Assembly: GCF_001556045.1 (NCBI RefSeq)
Contig: NZ_LSIC01000183.1
Coordinates: forward strand, 60,375 to 124,374
Source: Bradyrhizobium sp. CCH5-F6
GTDB lineage: Bacteria > Pseudomonadota > Alphaproteobacteria > Rhizobiales > Xanthobacteraceae
Length of the DNA stretch: 64,000 nucleotides
Reading direction: 5' to 3'
The notes under the pieces are model-generated. The model made no database searches and had not been told where the DNA came from. It saw only the letters and a list, made by a program, of their open reading frames with translations. Position numbers and translations under genes: made by a program. Of this stretch, positions 40,285 to 49,645 are shown one piece after another. How positions within the stretch are numbered: position 1 is the stretch's first letter; every line of letters begins with the position of its first letter.

Positions 40285-41307
40285 ATGGCCGCACCCAAGA
40301 AAGCCGCCGCAAGCCCTCCACAGGACAAGACCGACGGCGGTTCGCCTCCGGAATTCACGAGGGAGCAGGAGCTCAAGGCATTCCGCGACATGCTCCTGAT
40401 CCGGCGGTTCGAGGAGAAGGCGGGCCAGCTCTACGGCATGGGTGCGATCGGCGGCTTCTGCCACCTCTATATCGGCCAGGAGGCCGTGGTGGTCGGCATG
40501 CAGATGGCCCTGAAGCCGGGCGATCAGGTCATCACCGGCTATCGCGATCATGGTCACATGCTCGCCACCGGCATGGACGCCAACGGCGTCATGGCCGAGC
40601 TCACGGGACGCCGCGGCGGCTATTCCAAGGGCAAGGGCGGCTCCATGCACATGTTCAGCAAGGAGAAGCACTTTTACGGCGGCCACGGCATCGTCGGCGC
40701 CCAGGTGTCGCTCGGCACCGGTCTCGCCTTTGCCAATCACTACCGCGGCAACGACAACGTCAGCGTCACCTATTTCGGCGACGGCGCGGCCAATCAGGGC
40801 CAGGTCTATGAGAGCTTCAACATGGCGGAGCTCTGGAAGCTGCCGGTGATCTACGTCATCGAGAACAACCGCTACGCCATGGGCACCTCGGTCTCGCGCG
40901 CCTCGGCGCAGCAGGATTTCTCCAGGCGCGGCATCTCCTTCAACATCCCCGGCAAGCAGGTCGACGGTATGGACGTGCGCGCCGTGAAGGCTGCGGGCGA
41001 AGAGGCGGCGGCCTGGTGCCGGGCCGGCAAGGGCCCCTACATCCTGGAGATGCAGACCTACCGCTACCGCGGCCACTCGATGTCCGACCCTGCAAAATAT
41101 CGCACGCGCGAGGAGGTCGAGAAGGTCCGTCACGACCAGGACCCGATCGAGCAGGTGCGCAACCGCCTGCTGGCGGCCAAGGTCAGCGAGCAGGAGCTGA
41201 AGGCGATCGACGCCGAGGTGCGCGACATCGTCAACGCATCCGCCGATTTCGCCCAGCATGATCCCGAGCCGGATGCCGCCGAGCTCTGGACCGACGTTTA
41301 CCGCTGA
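40285..41307 (+). CDS. pdhA: Pyruvate dehydrogenase E1 component, alpha subunit
   Basis: A 340-residue thiamine diphosphate enzyme subunit that decarboxylates pyruvate. It has an Ala/Pro-rich N terminus, then [52 protein letters not shown], the ThDP motif [20 protein letters not shown] ending in [12 protein letters not shown], and the phosphorylation-loop-like [15 protein letters not shown]. It leads the pdhA-pdhB-pdhC-lpdA cluster. No clear ribosome site precedes the ATG. Confidence 0.97.
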   Translation: MAAPKKAAASPPQDKTDGGSPPEFTREQELKAFRDMLLIRRFEEKAGQLYGMGAIGGFCHLYIGQEAVVVGMQMALKPGDQVITGYRDHGHMLATGMDANGVMAELTGRRGGYSKGKGGSMHMFSKEKHFYGGHGIVGAQVSLGTGLAFANHYRGNDNVSVTYFGDGAANQGQVYESFNMAELWKLPVIYVIENNRYAMGTSVSRASAQQDFSRRGISFNIPGKQVDGMDVRAVKAAGEEAAAWCRAGKGPYILEMQTYRYRGHSMSDPAKYRTREEVEKVRHDQDPIEQVRNRLLAAKVSEQELKAIDAEVRDIVNASADFAQHDPEPDAAELWTDVYR

Positions 41308-41336
41308 ACGCGCGCAAGCTTTCCTTTGGAGTCGAT

Positions 41337-42725
41337 ATGCCAATTCAAGTGCTGATGCCCGCGTTGTCGCCCACGATGGAGAAGGGCAACCTCGCCAAAT
41401 GGCTGAAGAAAGAGGGCGAGACGATCAAGTCGGGCGACGTCATCGCCGAGATCGAGACCGACAAGGCGACGATGGAGGTCGAGGCGACCGATGAGGGGAC
41501 GCTCGGCAAGATCCTGATCCCCGAGGGCACCGCCGACGTCGCCGTCAACACGCCGATCGCGACCATTCTCGCCGACGGCGAGAGCGCAGCTGATCTCGCC
41601 AAGGCGCCTGCGCCCGCGAAGCAGGAGAAGGCTGCCGAGTCCGCTCCGCCTGCCGCTGCAAAGGCCGAAGTGCCGGCACCGAAGGCTGCTCCGGCGCCGC
41701 AAGCCGCCGCTGAACCCGATCCGGAAGTGCCTGAAGGCACCGAGATGGTGACGCAGACCATCCGCGAAGCCTTGCGCGATGCCATGGCCGAGGAGATGCG
41801 GCGCGATGCCGACGTCTTCGTGATGGGCGAGGAAGTCGCCGAGTACCAGGGCGCCTACAAGGTGACGCAGGGCCTGCTCCAGGAGTTCGGACCCAAGCGC
41901 GTCATCGACACCCCGATCACCGAGCACGGCTTTGCCGGCGTCGGCGTCGGCGCCGCGATGACGGGCCTGAAGCCGATCGTCGAGTTCATGACGTTCAACT
42001 TCGCCATGCAGGCGATCGACCAGATCATCAACTCCGCGGCCAAGACTCTCTACATGTCCGGCGGCCAGATGGGCTGCTCGATCGTGTTCCGCGGGCCGAA
42101 TGGTGCGGCCGCGCGCGTCGCCGCCCAGCACAGCCAGGATTACTCGTCCTGGTACTCGCACATTCCGGGCCTGAAGGTGGTCGCGCCGTATTCGGCGGCC
42201 GACGCCAAGGGACTGCTCAAGGCCGCGATCCGCGATCCCAATCCGGTGATCTTCCTCGAGAACGAAGTGCTCTACGGTCATACCGGCGAAGTGCCCAAGC
42301 TCGACGACTTCATCATCCCGATTGGAAAGGCGCGCATCGTGCGCGCCGGCAGCCACGTCACCATCGTCTCCTGGTCGAACGGCATGACCTATGCGCTCAA
42401 GGCCGCCGACGAACTCGCCAAGGACGGCATCGAGGCCGAGGTGATCGACCTGCGCACGCTGCGCCCGATGGACACCGAGACCATCATCAACTCCGTCAAG
42501 AAGACCGGTCGCGCGGTCACGGTGGAAGAGGGCTGGGCGCAGAGCGGCGTCGGTGCCGAGATCGCCGCGCGCATCATGGAGAACGCGTTCGACTATCTGG
42601 ATGCGCCGGTTGCGCGCGTCTCCGGCAAGGACGTGCCGATGCCCTATGCCGCAAACCTGGAGAAGCTCGCGCTGCCCTCGGCGGCGGAAGTCGTCGAGGC
42701 CGCCAAAGCCGTCTGCTACAGGTAG
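41337..42725 (+). CDS. pdhB: Pyruvate dehydrogenase E1 component, beta subunit with N-terminal lipoyl domain
   Basis: A 462-residue subunit. Residues 1-80 form a biotinyl/lipoyl domain with the lipoylated Lys in [12 protein letters not shown]. An Ala/Pro-rich linker (about 85-130) leads to the E1-beta transketolase-like domain with [49 protein letters not shown] and [18 protein letters not shown]. An E1-beta carrying its own lipoyl domain is characteristic of alphaproteobacterial PDH. It starts 29 bases after pdhA and ends 3 bases before the DUF5076 gene. Confidence 0.97.
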   Translation: MPIQVLMPALSPTMEKGNLAKWLKKEGETIKSGDVIAEIETDKATMEVEATDEGTLGKILIPEGTADVAVNTPIATILADGESAADLAKAPAPAKQEKAAESAPPAAAKAEVPAPKAAPAPQAAAEPDPEVPEGTEMVTQTIREALRDAMAEEMRRDADVFVMGEEVAEYQGAYKVTQGLLQEFGPKRVIDTPITEHGFAGVGVGAAMTGLKPIVEFMTFNFAMQAIDQIINSAAKTLYMSGGQMGCSIVFRGPNGAAARVAAQHSQDYSSWYSHIPGLKVVAPYSAADAKGLLKAAIRDPNPVIFLENEVLYGHTGEVPKLDDFIIPIGKARIVRAGSHVTIVSWSNGMTYALKAADELAKDGIEAEVIDLRTLRPMDTETIINSVKKTGRAVTVEEGWAQSGVGAEIAARIMENAFDYLDAPVARVSGKDVPMPYAANLEKLALPSAAEVVEAAKAVCYR

Positions 42726-42728
42726 ACC

Positions 42729-43031
42729 ATGGCGGGCCCGAAGGAGCAGCCACTGCCGCCCGACGTCATGACCCGCGACGACGCGGTCGAGATCCTGCGC
42801 GTGTTCGTGCTGGACGGCGGGCTGTCGATGGCGTTCCAGCGCGCCTTCGAGGAGCCCGACATGTGGGGCCTCTTGCTCGTCGATCTCGCCCGCCATGCCG
42901 CGCGCGCCTATGCGCGCGAGAGCGACTATACCGAGGAGGACGCGCTGAATCGGATCCTGGAGATGTTCCAGGCCGAGATCGAGCGTCCCACCGACACCGG
43001 GACCACGACGCCGCGCGGGAAGGGGCACTGA
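42729..43031 (+). CDS. DUF5076 domain protein
   Basis: A 100-residue soluble protein of the DUF5076 type: LPPDVMTRDDAVEILRVFVLDGGLSMAFQRAFEEPDMWGLLLVDLARHAARAY in the family pattern (AVEILRVFV and WGLLLVDLARH cores). Function unknown. It lies 3 bases after pdhB and 2 bases before the deaminase gene, so it is translated as part of the pdh operon. The conserved linkage suggests a role tied to the complex, which is inference. Confidence 0.8.
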   Translation: MAGPKEQPLPPDVMTRDDAVEILRVFVLDGGLSMAFQRAFEEPDMWGLLLVDLARHAARAYARESDYTEEDALNRILEMFQAEIERPTDTGTTTPRGKGH

Positions 43032-43033
43032 CT

Positions 43034-43486
43034 GTGGCGATTGAATCCTATCACTTCGATTTCATGCTCGAGGCGATCCGCGAGGCGGAAGCCTCGATCG
43101 CGCAAGGCGGTCTGCCGATCGGTGCCGTGCTCACGCGCGACAACGAGATCATCGCCCGCGGTCACAACAATCGCGTCCAGGAGAATAACCCGATCCTGCA
43201 CGGTGAGATGAGCTGCCTGCGCGAGGCCGGTGCGATCTCGTTCCACGACACCGTCATGTACACCACGCTGTCGCCCTGCGCGATGTGTGCCGGTGCGCTC
43301 GCGCTGTTCAAGGTCAAGCTCGTGGTGATCGGAGAGTCCGTCACCTTCGAGGGCTCCAAGGATATTCTCGACAAGTTCGGGATCCCCTGGATCGACCTTG
43401 CCGACGACCGCTCCATCACCATGATGAAGAATTGGCGTTCCGTCCCTGCCAATGAGCGCCTCTGGCAAGGCGACATCGGCAACTAA
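43034..43486 (+). CDS. Nucleoside/cytosine deaminase family protein
   Basis: A 150-residue zinc-dependent deaminase. The zinc motif is HGEMSCLREAG (His and catalytic Glu) followed by SPCAMCAGALALF (two Cys). GGLPIGAVLTRDNEIIARGHNNRVQ precedes it. The short length and the C-terminal WIDLADDRSITMMKNW resemble the yeast-type cytosine deaminase branch rather than TadA. The GTG start at 43034 directly follows the DUF5076 gene stop. Why it sits inside the pyruvate dehydrogenase operon is not apparent. Confidence 0.85.
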   Translation: MAIESYHFDFMLEAIREAEASIAQGGLPIGAVLTRDNEIIARGHNNRVQENNPILHGEMSCLREAGAISFHDTVMYTTLSPCAMCAGALALFKVKLVVIGESVTFEGSKDILDKFGIPWIDLADDRSITMMKNWRSVPANERLWQGDIGN

Positions 43487-43546
43487 ACTGGTCTGTTCGT
43501 CTTCGCTGTCGGAGACGACGTTTGCAAAGCTCTTCTTGAGGTCAGC

Positions 43547-44893
43547 ATGCCCATCAACATCCTGATGCCCGCTCTTTCGCCGACGATGGAGAAGGGCAAC
43601 CTCGCCAAGTGGCTGAAGAAGGAAGGCGACAAGGTCAAGTCCGGCGACGTCATCGCCGAGATCGAGACCGACAAGGCGACCATGGAGGTCGAGGCGATCG
43701 ACGAGGGCACGATTGCCAGGATCCTCGTGCCCGAGGGCACGCAGGATGTTCCTGTCAACGACGTGATCGCCGTGCTCGCCGGCGAGGGCGAGGACGTCAA
43801 GGCGGCAAGTGCCGCCAAGCCAAGCGCCTCTGCCGCACCTCCAAAGGCCGCTGAAGCTCCTGTCGCTGCGCCGGCTCCCGCGCCCGCTGCGCCCAAGGCT
43901 GCTGCGCCGCCTTCCGCTCCCGCGCCGCAGCCCGCGGCTCCGGCCGCGCAGGCCAATGGTCATGGCGGCCGCGTGTTCTCATCGCCGCTGGCGCGCCGTC
44001 TCGCCAAGGAAGCCGGAATCGATGTCGGCATGGTCACCGGCACCGGCCCGCACGGCCGGGTGGTCGCCCGCGACGTCGAGCAGGCAAAATCGGGCAAGGG
44101 CCTCAAGGCCCCGGCTGCTGCTCCGTCTCCCGCGCCTTCGATCGCGCCGACGATGTCGGACAAGCAGATCCTGTCGCTGTTCGAGCCGGGCTCCTACGAC
44201 ATCGTCCCGCATGACGGCATGCGCCGTACCATCGCGCAGCGCCTGACCGCGTCGATCCAGAACGTTCCGCACTTCTACCTCACCATCGACTGCGACATCG
44301 GCAAGCTGCTCGCTGCGCGCGAGGAGATCAACGCTGCCGCGCCGAAGGACAAGGAGAAGAAGCCGCTCTACAAGATCTCGGTCAACGACTTCGTCATCAA
44401 GGCGATGGCGGTCGCGCTGCAGAGGATCCCGAACTGCAACGTCAGCTGGACCGAAAGCGGCATGGTCAAGCATCACCATTCCGACGTCGGCGTTGCCGTC
44501 GCGATGCCCGGCGGCCTGATCACGCCGATCATCCGGAAAGCAGAGACCAAGACGCTCTCGACCATCTCCAACGAGATGAAGGACTTCGCCGCGCGCGCCC
44601 GCTCGCGTAAGCTGAAGCCCGAGGAATACCAGGGCGGCACCACCGCCGTCTCCAACCTCGGTATGTACGGCATCAGCCACTTCACCGCCGTGATCAACCC
44701 GCCGCATGCGACGATCCTCGCGGTCGGCACCAGCGAGGAACGTCCCGTGGTGCGCGGCGGCAAGATCGAGATCGCGCACATGATGAGCGTGACCTTGTCC
44801 TGCGATCACCGCGCCATCGACGGGGCGCTCGGCGCCGAGCTGATCGGCGCCTTCAAGCAGCTGATCGAAAACCCCGTCATGATGATGGTCTGA
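43547..44893 (+). CDS. pdhC: Dihydrolipoamide acetyltransferase (PDH E2)
   Basis: A 448-residue core protein of the complex that transfers acetyl groups to CoA. The lipoyl domain (1-80) has [18 protein letters not shown] long Ala/Pro linker follows (85-140). The peripheral-subunit-binding domain is SSPLARRLAKEAGIDVGMV near 145-180. The catalytic CAT domain has GMRRTIAQRLTASIQNVPHFYLT, GTTAVSNLGMYG and the active-site His/Asp in LSCDHRAIDGALGAEL. The lipoyl domain nearly duplicates that of pdhB, suggesting shared origin or gene conversion. Confidence 0.97.
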   Translation: MPINILMPALSPTMEKGNLAKWLKKEGDKVKSGDVIAEIETDKATMEVEAIDEGTIARILVPEGTQDVPVNDVIAVLAGEGEDVKAASAAKPSASAAPPKAAEAPVAAPAPAPAAPKAAAPPSAPAPQPAAPAAQANGHGGRVFSSPLARRLAKEAGIDVGMVTGTGPHGRVVARDVEQAKSGKGLKAPAAAPSPAPSIAPTMSDKQILSLFEPGSYDIVPHDGMRRTIAQRLTASIQNVPHFYLTIDCDIGKLLAAREEINAAAPKDKEKKPLYKISVNDFVIKAMAVALQRIPNCNVSWTESGMVKHHHSDVGVAVAMPGGLITPIIRKAETKTLSTISNEMKDFAARARSRKLKPEEYQGGTTAVSNLGMYGISHFTAVINPPHATILAVGTSEERPVVRGGKIEIAHMMSVTLSCDHRAIDGALGAELIGAFKQLIENPVMMMV

Positions 44894-44915
44894 GGCGGCG
44901 GCAGAGGGGGCAACC

Positions 44916-45149
44916 TTGCATGTCCGGACCCGCTGGCCATGGATATCGCTGCTGCTCGGAGCCGTCGTCGCGCTCAACCCGATCGGGCTCGATTTTCTTC
45001 ACTCTGCCTTTCTGTCGGGAGAGCAGCTGTCGCGGAACATTGCTCAACCGATCGTATTCAGCGGGCTGGCCATCCTGGTTCTGATCGGGATCATCGAGTG
45101 GCTGGTCAGGTTTGTTGTCTTCAGGCGCCGCGCCCGCGGCGCGTCTTGA
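44916..45149 (+). CDS. Small two-helix membrane protein
   Basis: A 77-residue protein from a TTG start with AGAGGGGG about 6 bases upstream. Two hydrophobic helices (WISLLLGAVVALNPIG and PIVFSGLAILVLIGIIEWLV) end in a basic tail FRRRARGAS. I recognise no family. It lies between pdhC (22 bases) and lpdA (17 bases) on the same strand, so it is probably translated with the complex. Confidence 0.55.
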   Translation: MHVRTRWPWISLLLGAVVALNPIGLDFLHSAFLSGEQLSRNIAQPIVFSGLAILVLIGIIEWLVRFVVFRRRARGAS

Positions 45150-45166
45150 GTTGAACGGGAGCCGCC

Positions 45167-46588
45167 ATGGCCGATACATCCTTCGACGTCATCATCATCG
45201 GCTCCGGTCCCGGCGGCTACGTCACCGCGATCCGCGCCGCCCAGCTCGGCTTCAAGACCGCGATCGTCGAAAAATCCTATCTCGGCGGCATTTGTCTGAA
45301 CTGGGGCTGCATCCCGACCAAGGCGCTGCTGCGCTCCGCCGAGATCTATCACTACATGCAGCACGCCAAGGATTACGGCCTGTCGGCGGAGAACGTGTCG
45401 TTCGATCCCAAGGCCGTGGTGCAGCGCTCGCGCGGCGTCTCCAAGCGGTTGAACGACGGCGTCGGCTTCCTGATGAAGAAGAACAAGGTGAGCGTGATCT
45501 GGGGCGCCGCCTCGATCGAGGCGCCCGGCAAGGTCGCCGTGAAGAAGTCCGACGTCGAGGCGCCCAAGGGGGCGCTCGGCGAGGGCACCTATCAGGCCAA
45601 GCACATCATCGTCGCGACCGGCGCACGGCCGCGCGTGCTGCCCGGGCTCGAGCCCGACAAGAAGCTGATCTGGACCTATTTCGAGGCGATGGTGCCGGAG
45701 AGGATGCCGAAGTCGCTGCTGGTGGTCGGCTCCGGTGCAATCGGAATCGAGTTCGCCTCGTTCTTCAAGACCATGGGCTCCGACGTGACCGTGGTCGAGG
45801 TGTTGCCGCAGATCCTGCCCGTCGAGGATGCCGAGATTGCGGGCATTGCCCGCAAGCGTCTCGAGAAGCAGGGCATCAAGATCATGTCCTCGACCAAAGT
45901 CACAAAACTGGAGAAGAAGGCCGACAGCGTTGTCGCCACCATCGACGATGGCAAGGGCAAGCCTGTGACCACCGAGTTCGAGCGCGTGATCTCGGCGGTC
46001 GGCGTCGTCGGCAATATCGAGAATCTCGGTCTCGAGAAGCTCGGGGTGAAGACCGACCGCGGCTGCATCGTGATCGACGGCTACGGCAAGACCAACGTTC
46101 CCGGCATCTACGCCATCGGCGACGTTGCCGGTCCGCCGATGCTCGCGCACAAGGCCGAGCACGAAGGCGTGGTCTGCATCGAGGCCATCAAGGGCCTCAA
46201 TCCGCATCCCATGGACAAGCTGCTGATCCCCGGCTGCACCTATTGCAATCCGCAGGTCGCCTCCGTCGGGCTCACCGAAGCCAAGGCCAAGGAAGGCGGC
46301 CGCGAGATCCGCGTCGGCCGCTTCCCCTTCGTCGGCAACGGCAAGGCGATCGCGCTCGGCGAGGATCAGGGCCTCGTGAAGGTCATCTTCGACAAGAAGA
46401 CCGGCCAGCTGCTCGGCGCCCACATGGTCGGCGCGGAGGTCACCGAGCTGATCCAGGGCTACGTCGTTGCGATGAACCTGGAAACCACGGAAGAAGAGCT
46501 GATGCACACAGTCTTCCCGCATCCGACCCTGTCGGAGATGATGAAGGAAGCCGTGCTGGATGCTTATGGAAGGGTGCTGAATATTTGA
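45167..46588 (+). CDS. lpdA: Dihydrolipoamide dehydrogenase (E3)
   Basis: A 473-residue FAD enzyme that re-oxidises dihydrolipoyl groups with NAD. It has the FAD loop IIGSGPGGYVTAIRAAQLG, the redox disulfide in GGICLNWGCIPTKALL, the NAD loop VVGSGAIGIEFASFF, the second FAD motif YAIGDVAGPPMLAHKAEHEGV and the dimer-interface His-Glu in HTVFPHPTLSEMM. GGGAG precedes the ATG. It completes the pdh operon. Confidence 0.97.
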   Translation: MADTSFDVIIIGSGPGGYVTAIRAAQLGFKTAIVEKSYLGGICLNWGCIPTKALLRSAEIYHYMQHAKDYGLSAENVSFDPKAVVQRSRGVSKRLNDGVGFLMKKNKVSVIWGAASIEAPGKVAVKKSDVEAPKGALGEGTYQAKHIIVATGARPRVLPGLEPDKKLIWTYFEAMVPERMPKSLLVVGSGAIGIEFASFFKTMGSDVTVVEVLPQILPVEDAEIAGIARKRLEKQGIKIMSSTKVTKLEKKADSVVATIDDGKGKPVTTEFERVISAVGVVGNIENLGLEKLGVKTDRGCIVIDGYGKTNVPGIYAIGDVAGPPMLAHKAEHEGVVCIEAIKGLNPHPMDKLLIPGCTYCNPQVASVGLTEAKAKEGGREIRVGRFPFVGNGKAIALGEDQGLVKVIFDKKTGQLLGAHMVGAEVTELIQGYVVAMNLETTEEELMHTVFPHPTLSEMMKEAVLDAYGRVLNI

Positions 46589-46596
46589 CCACTGCC

Positions 46597-46609
46597 GTCA
46601 TTGCGAGCG
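46597..46609. repeat. Truncated copy of the palindromic element
   Basis: GTCATTGCGAGCG, the terminal 13 bases of the element at 38279-38362, follows the lpdA stop by 8 bases. The rest of the element is missing. Confidence 0.45.
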
Positions 46610-46639
46610 CCGTTTGCAAAATAAGAAGGAAATCACCCC

Positions 46640-47881
46640 ATGCACGACAACGACAACCTCACCATCGAACGCCCGACCTTCGTCACGCATCTGGAATGCG
46701 CGATGGAGGGCGACCACTACGCCGCCGACCAGGTCCACAACCTCTCCAAGGCCGGCAAGCCGCTGCTGGTGCGCTACGACCTCGCGGGCGTGAAGAAGGC
46801 GCTGACCAAGGATGCGCTCGCCCAGCGCCCCGGGGACATGTGGCGCTACCGCGAGCTGCTGCCGGTGCGCAAATGCAAGGACATCGTCTCGCTCGGCGAA
46901 GTCACGACGCCGCTGATCCGGCTGCCAAAGCTGGGTGCAAAGCTCGGCGGCGGCGAGATCATCGTGAAGGACGAGGGGCGCCTGCCGACCGGCTCGTTCA
47001 AGGCGCGCGGCCTCGTGATGGCGGTGTCGATGGGCAAGGCGCTCGGCATCAAGCACATGGCGATGCCGACCAACGGCAATGCCGGCGCGGCGCTGGCGGC
47101 CTACGCCACGTCGTGCGGCATCAAGACCACGATCTTCTGTCCCGCCGACACGCCCGAGGTGAACGTCAGCGAGATCGAGCTGCAAGGCGCGACCGTCTAT
47201 CGCGTCAACGGCTATATCGACGATTGCGGCAAGATCGTCGGCGAGGGCAAGGCGAAGGTCGGCTGGTTCGACACGTCGACGCTGAAGGAGCCTTATCGCA
47301 TCGAGGGCAAGAAGACGATGGGCCTGGAGCTCGCCGAGCAGCTGGGCTGGGACGTGCCCGACGTGATCTTCTATCCGACCGGCGGCGGCACCGGCCTGAT
47401 CGGCATGTGGAAGGCGTTCGACGAGCTGGAGAAGATCGGCTTCATCGGAAGCAAGCGCCCGCGCATGGTTGCGGTGCAGGCGTCGGGCTGCGCGCCGATG
47501 GTGCGCGCCTACGAGGCCGGGACCGAGCATGCGACGCGCTGGGAGGACGCCCACACCATCGCGTCGGGCATCCGCGTGCCGCAGGCGATCGGCGATTTCC
47601 TGATCCTGCGCGCGGTGCGCGAAAGCAAGGGTTTTGCGATCGCCGTCGACGACGACAAGATCTCGTCGGCGCTGAACGAGGTCGCGCGCGAGGAGGGGCT
47701 GCTGCTCTGCCCCGAGGGCGCCGCCACCTACGCCGCCTACAAGCAGAGCCTCGCCGATGGCCGCGTCTCGAAGGGTGACCGCGTGATGCTGTTCAACTGC
47801 GCGACCGGCCTGAAATACCCGCTGCCGCCGGTCAACCGCACGCTCGACCGCCACAAGCCGATCGACTATTCGCAGTTCTGA
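46640..47881 (+). CDS. Threonine synthase-like PLP enzyme
   Basis: A 413-residue fold-type II PLP enzyme. The cofactor Lys is in GRLPTGSFKARGL; the phosphate-binding regions are TNGNAGAALAAYA and PTGGGTGLIGMWKAF. This fits threonine synthase of the short plant/archaeal class (phosphohomoserine to threonine). The same fold includes diaminopropionate and cysteate enzymes, so the reaction is likely but not proven. ECAMEG and WRYRELLP near the N terminus match threonine synthase N-terminal domains. AAGAAGGA precedes the ATG. It follows lpdA on the same strand. Confidence 0.82.
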   Translation: MHDNDNLTIERPTFVTHLECAMEGDHYAADQVHNLSKAGKPLLVRYDLAGVKKALTKDALAQRPGDMWRYRELLPVRKCKDIVSLGEVTTPLIRLPKLGAKLGGGEIIVKDEGRLPTGSFKARGLVMAVSMGKALGIKHMAMPTNGNAGAALAAYATSCGIKTTIFCPADTPEVNVSEIELQGATVYRVNGYIDDCGKIVGEGKAKVGWFDTSTLKEPYRIEGKKTMGLELAEQLGWDVPDVIFYPTGGGTGLIGMWKAFDELEKIGFIGSKRPRMVAVQASGCAPMVRAYEAGTEHATRWEDAHTIASGIRVPQAIGDFLILRAVRESKGFAIAVDDDKISSALNEVAREEGLLLCPEGAATYAAYKQSLADGRVSKGDRVMLFNCATGLKYPLPPVNRTLDRHKPIDYSQF

Positions 47882-47888
47882 CTTGCTT

Positions 47889-48021
47889 CTCCCTCGCCCC
47901 GTTCTTACGGGGAGAGGGTTGGGGTGAGGGGCCTCTCTCCGCGAATGAGATATTCGTGAGATCCGTACCCCCTCACCCGAATTGCTGCGCAATTCGACCT
48001 CTCCCCGCAAGCGGGGCGAGG
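47889..48021. repeat. Compound palindromic intergenic repeat
   Basis: The left half has GGGGAGAGGGTTGGGGTGAGGGG; the right half has CCCCTCACCCG, ATTGCTGCGCAATTC (itself a palindrome) and CTCTCCCCGCAAGCGGGGCGAGG. The arms are complementary, giving a long branched hairpin. This wording is common between genes in Rhizobiales genomes. It fills the gap between the threonine-synthase-like gene and the binding-protein gene and may act as a transcript end. Confidence 0.75.
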
Positions 48022-48060
48022 TAAAGAAAAAACAAAAATGACATCGCTGGGGAGAGAACA

Positions 48061-49032
48061 ATGACGAAGGCCGTCTTGGCTGCGCTGATTGGTATTCTCG
48101 CGTTCACGGGCGCAGCGCGCGCCCAGGATTTTCCCACGCGGCCCATCACCATCATCGTGCCCTTCGCGGCCGGCGGGCCGTCCGATGCAATGGCGCGGGT
48201 CCTTGCCGAGCGGATGCGGGTGCCGCTGGGCCAGCCCGTCGTGATCGAGAACGTCACCGGCGCGGGCGGTTCGATCGGCGTCGCTCGCGCCGTGCAATCG
48301 CCGCCGGACGGCTACACCATTTCCTTCGGTCATCTCGGCACCCACGTCGCCAACGGGGCCGTCTACAAGCTCAAATACGATCTCGTCGCCGACCTCGAAC
48401 CCGTGGTGCTGCTGCCGAGCAACCCGATGATCGTGGTGAGCAAGAACGCGGTGCCCGCGACCTCGCTGAAGGAGCTCATCGACTGGCTCAAGTCGCGGCC
48501 TTCGGCGCCGACCGCAGGCACGGCCGGTGCGGGTTCCGGCAGCCATATCGCTGGCGTCTATCTCGAGAGCGTCTCCGGCATCAAGCTGCAATACGTGCCG
48601 TATCGCGGCACCGCGCCCGCGTTGAACGATCTCATCGCCGGCCAGATCGATCTCATCGTCGACCAGACCTCCAACTCCATCGGCCAGGTCCGGGCCGGCA
48701 CCATCCGCGCCTACGCCGTCACCGATGACAAGCGCCTGCCATCGGCGCCGGAGATTCCGACCGCGGAGGAGGCGGGCCTGAAAGGCTTCAACATGACGCT
48801 GTGGTCGGGCATGTGGGTGCCGAAGGGCACGCCGAAGGAGATCGTCGCCAGGCTCAACGCCGCGGCCGTCGAGGCGCTGAACGATCCTGCTGTGAGGAAG
48901 CAGCTCGAAAGCCAGGGCCTGGAGATGACGCCCAAGGATCAGCTCACGCCGGAAGCGCTTGGAAACCGTCAGAAGGCCGAGATCGCCAAATGGTGGCCGA
49001 TGATCAAGGCGGCGAACATCAAGGTGGACTGA
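48061..49032 (+). CDS. TctC/Bug-type periplasmic substrate-binding protein
   Basis: A 323-residue exported binding protein. The signal peptide ends at ARA-Q (MTKAVLAALIGILAFTGAARAQ), followed by the family start DFPTRPITIIVPFAAGGPSDAMAR. Two conserved loops, ENVTGAGGSIG and SGSHIAGVYLE, plus LIAGQIDLIVDQTSNSIGQVRAGTIRAYAVT, are typical. Such proteins bind small carboxylates for tripartite tricarboxylate transporters, but many are orphans. No tctA/tctB gene is adjacent, so this one is an orphan as far as can be seen. Confidence 0.92.
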   Translation: MTKAVLAALIGILAFTGAARAQDFPTRPITIIVPFAAGGPSDAMARVLAERMRVPLGQPVVIENVTGAGGSIGVARAVQSPPDGYTISFGHLGTHVANGAVYKLKYDLVADLEPVVLLPSNPMIVVSKNAVPATSLKELIDWLKSRPSAPTAGTAGAGSGSHIAGVYLESVSGIKLQYVPYRGTAPALNDLIAGQIDLIVDQTSNSIGQVRAGTIRAYAVTDDKRLPSAPEIPTAEEAGLKGFNMTLWSGMWVPKGTPKEIVARLNAAAVEALNDPAVRKQLESQGLEMTPKDQLTPEALGNRQKAEIAKWWPMIKAANIKVD

Positions 49033-49163
49033 TGGGGCAACGCATGCCTCGCGGTATGTCCGTGAGGTTCTGCGAGCGCGCGGGCCATCTCGCGGGAAGC
49101 CCTCGCGAGATGCGGGATTGATCCCGATCGCCGTCACCGTCGCGTCTGCTGGCCGCCGGGCGC

Positions 49164-49550
49164 TCACTGCGAGGTCTCGTGACCTGCTGCCAGCGCACGG
49201 TCCAGGCACTGCATCAGATCCGAGGCGACGAATGGCTTGCCGAGAAAACAGATTGCCCCGGCTTTGAGGGCACGCATCCGTACGCTCTCATCCGGGAAGG
49301 CTGTGATGAAGATGAAAGGCGTCGGCGAACCATGCGCGCGCATCCGCGTCAACAGATCGATTCCCGTCATCAGCGGCATCTGCACGTCGGTGATCACGCA
49401 CGAGGTGTCATTCGAATTGGGCGACCTCAAAAATTCCTCGGCTGAGGCGAATGTGTGGACGACGTACCCGCGCGATTCCAGGAGATTGTTGATAGCGGCC
49501 CGCACGTAAGGGTCGTCGTCAAGCACCGAAATGACCGAAGCCGCTGACAA
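49164..49550 (-). CDS. Stand-alone receiver-domain response regulator
   Basis: A 128-residue single receiver domain close to the FixJ group. The acidic pocket is LDDDPYVR, the phospho-acceptor Asp is in CVITDVQMPLMTGIDLL, the switch Thr is in IFITAF and the Lys is in FLGKPF. No output domain follows. It lies about 95 bases downstream of the FixJ-like regulator on the same strand. It could act as a phosphate sink or a second target of the adjacent kinase. Confidence 0.9.
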   Translation of the reverse strand: MSAASVISVLDDDPYVRAAINNLLESRGYVVHTFASAEEFLRSPNSNDTSCVITDVQMPLMTGIDLLTRMRAHGSPTPFIFITAFPDESVRMRALKAGAICFLGKPFVASDLMQCLDRALAAGHETSQ

Positions 49551-49645
49551 GACGTCCGCTCCTCACCCGGTATCACGCTTGCCGTCGCCACGGCTACACA
49601 TAAACCGATAAGGTGGACCTGTCCGTCACGATTGGAAACTCATAC

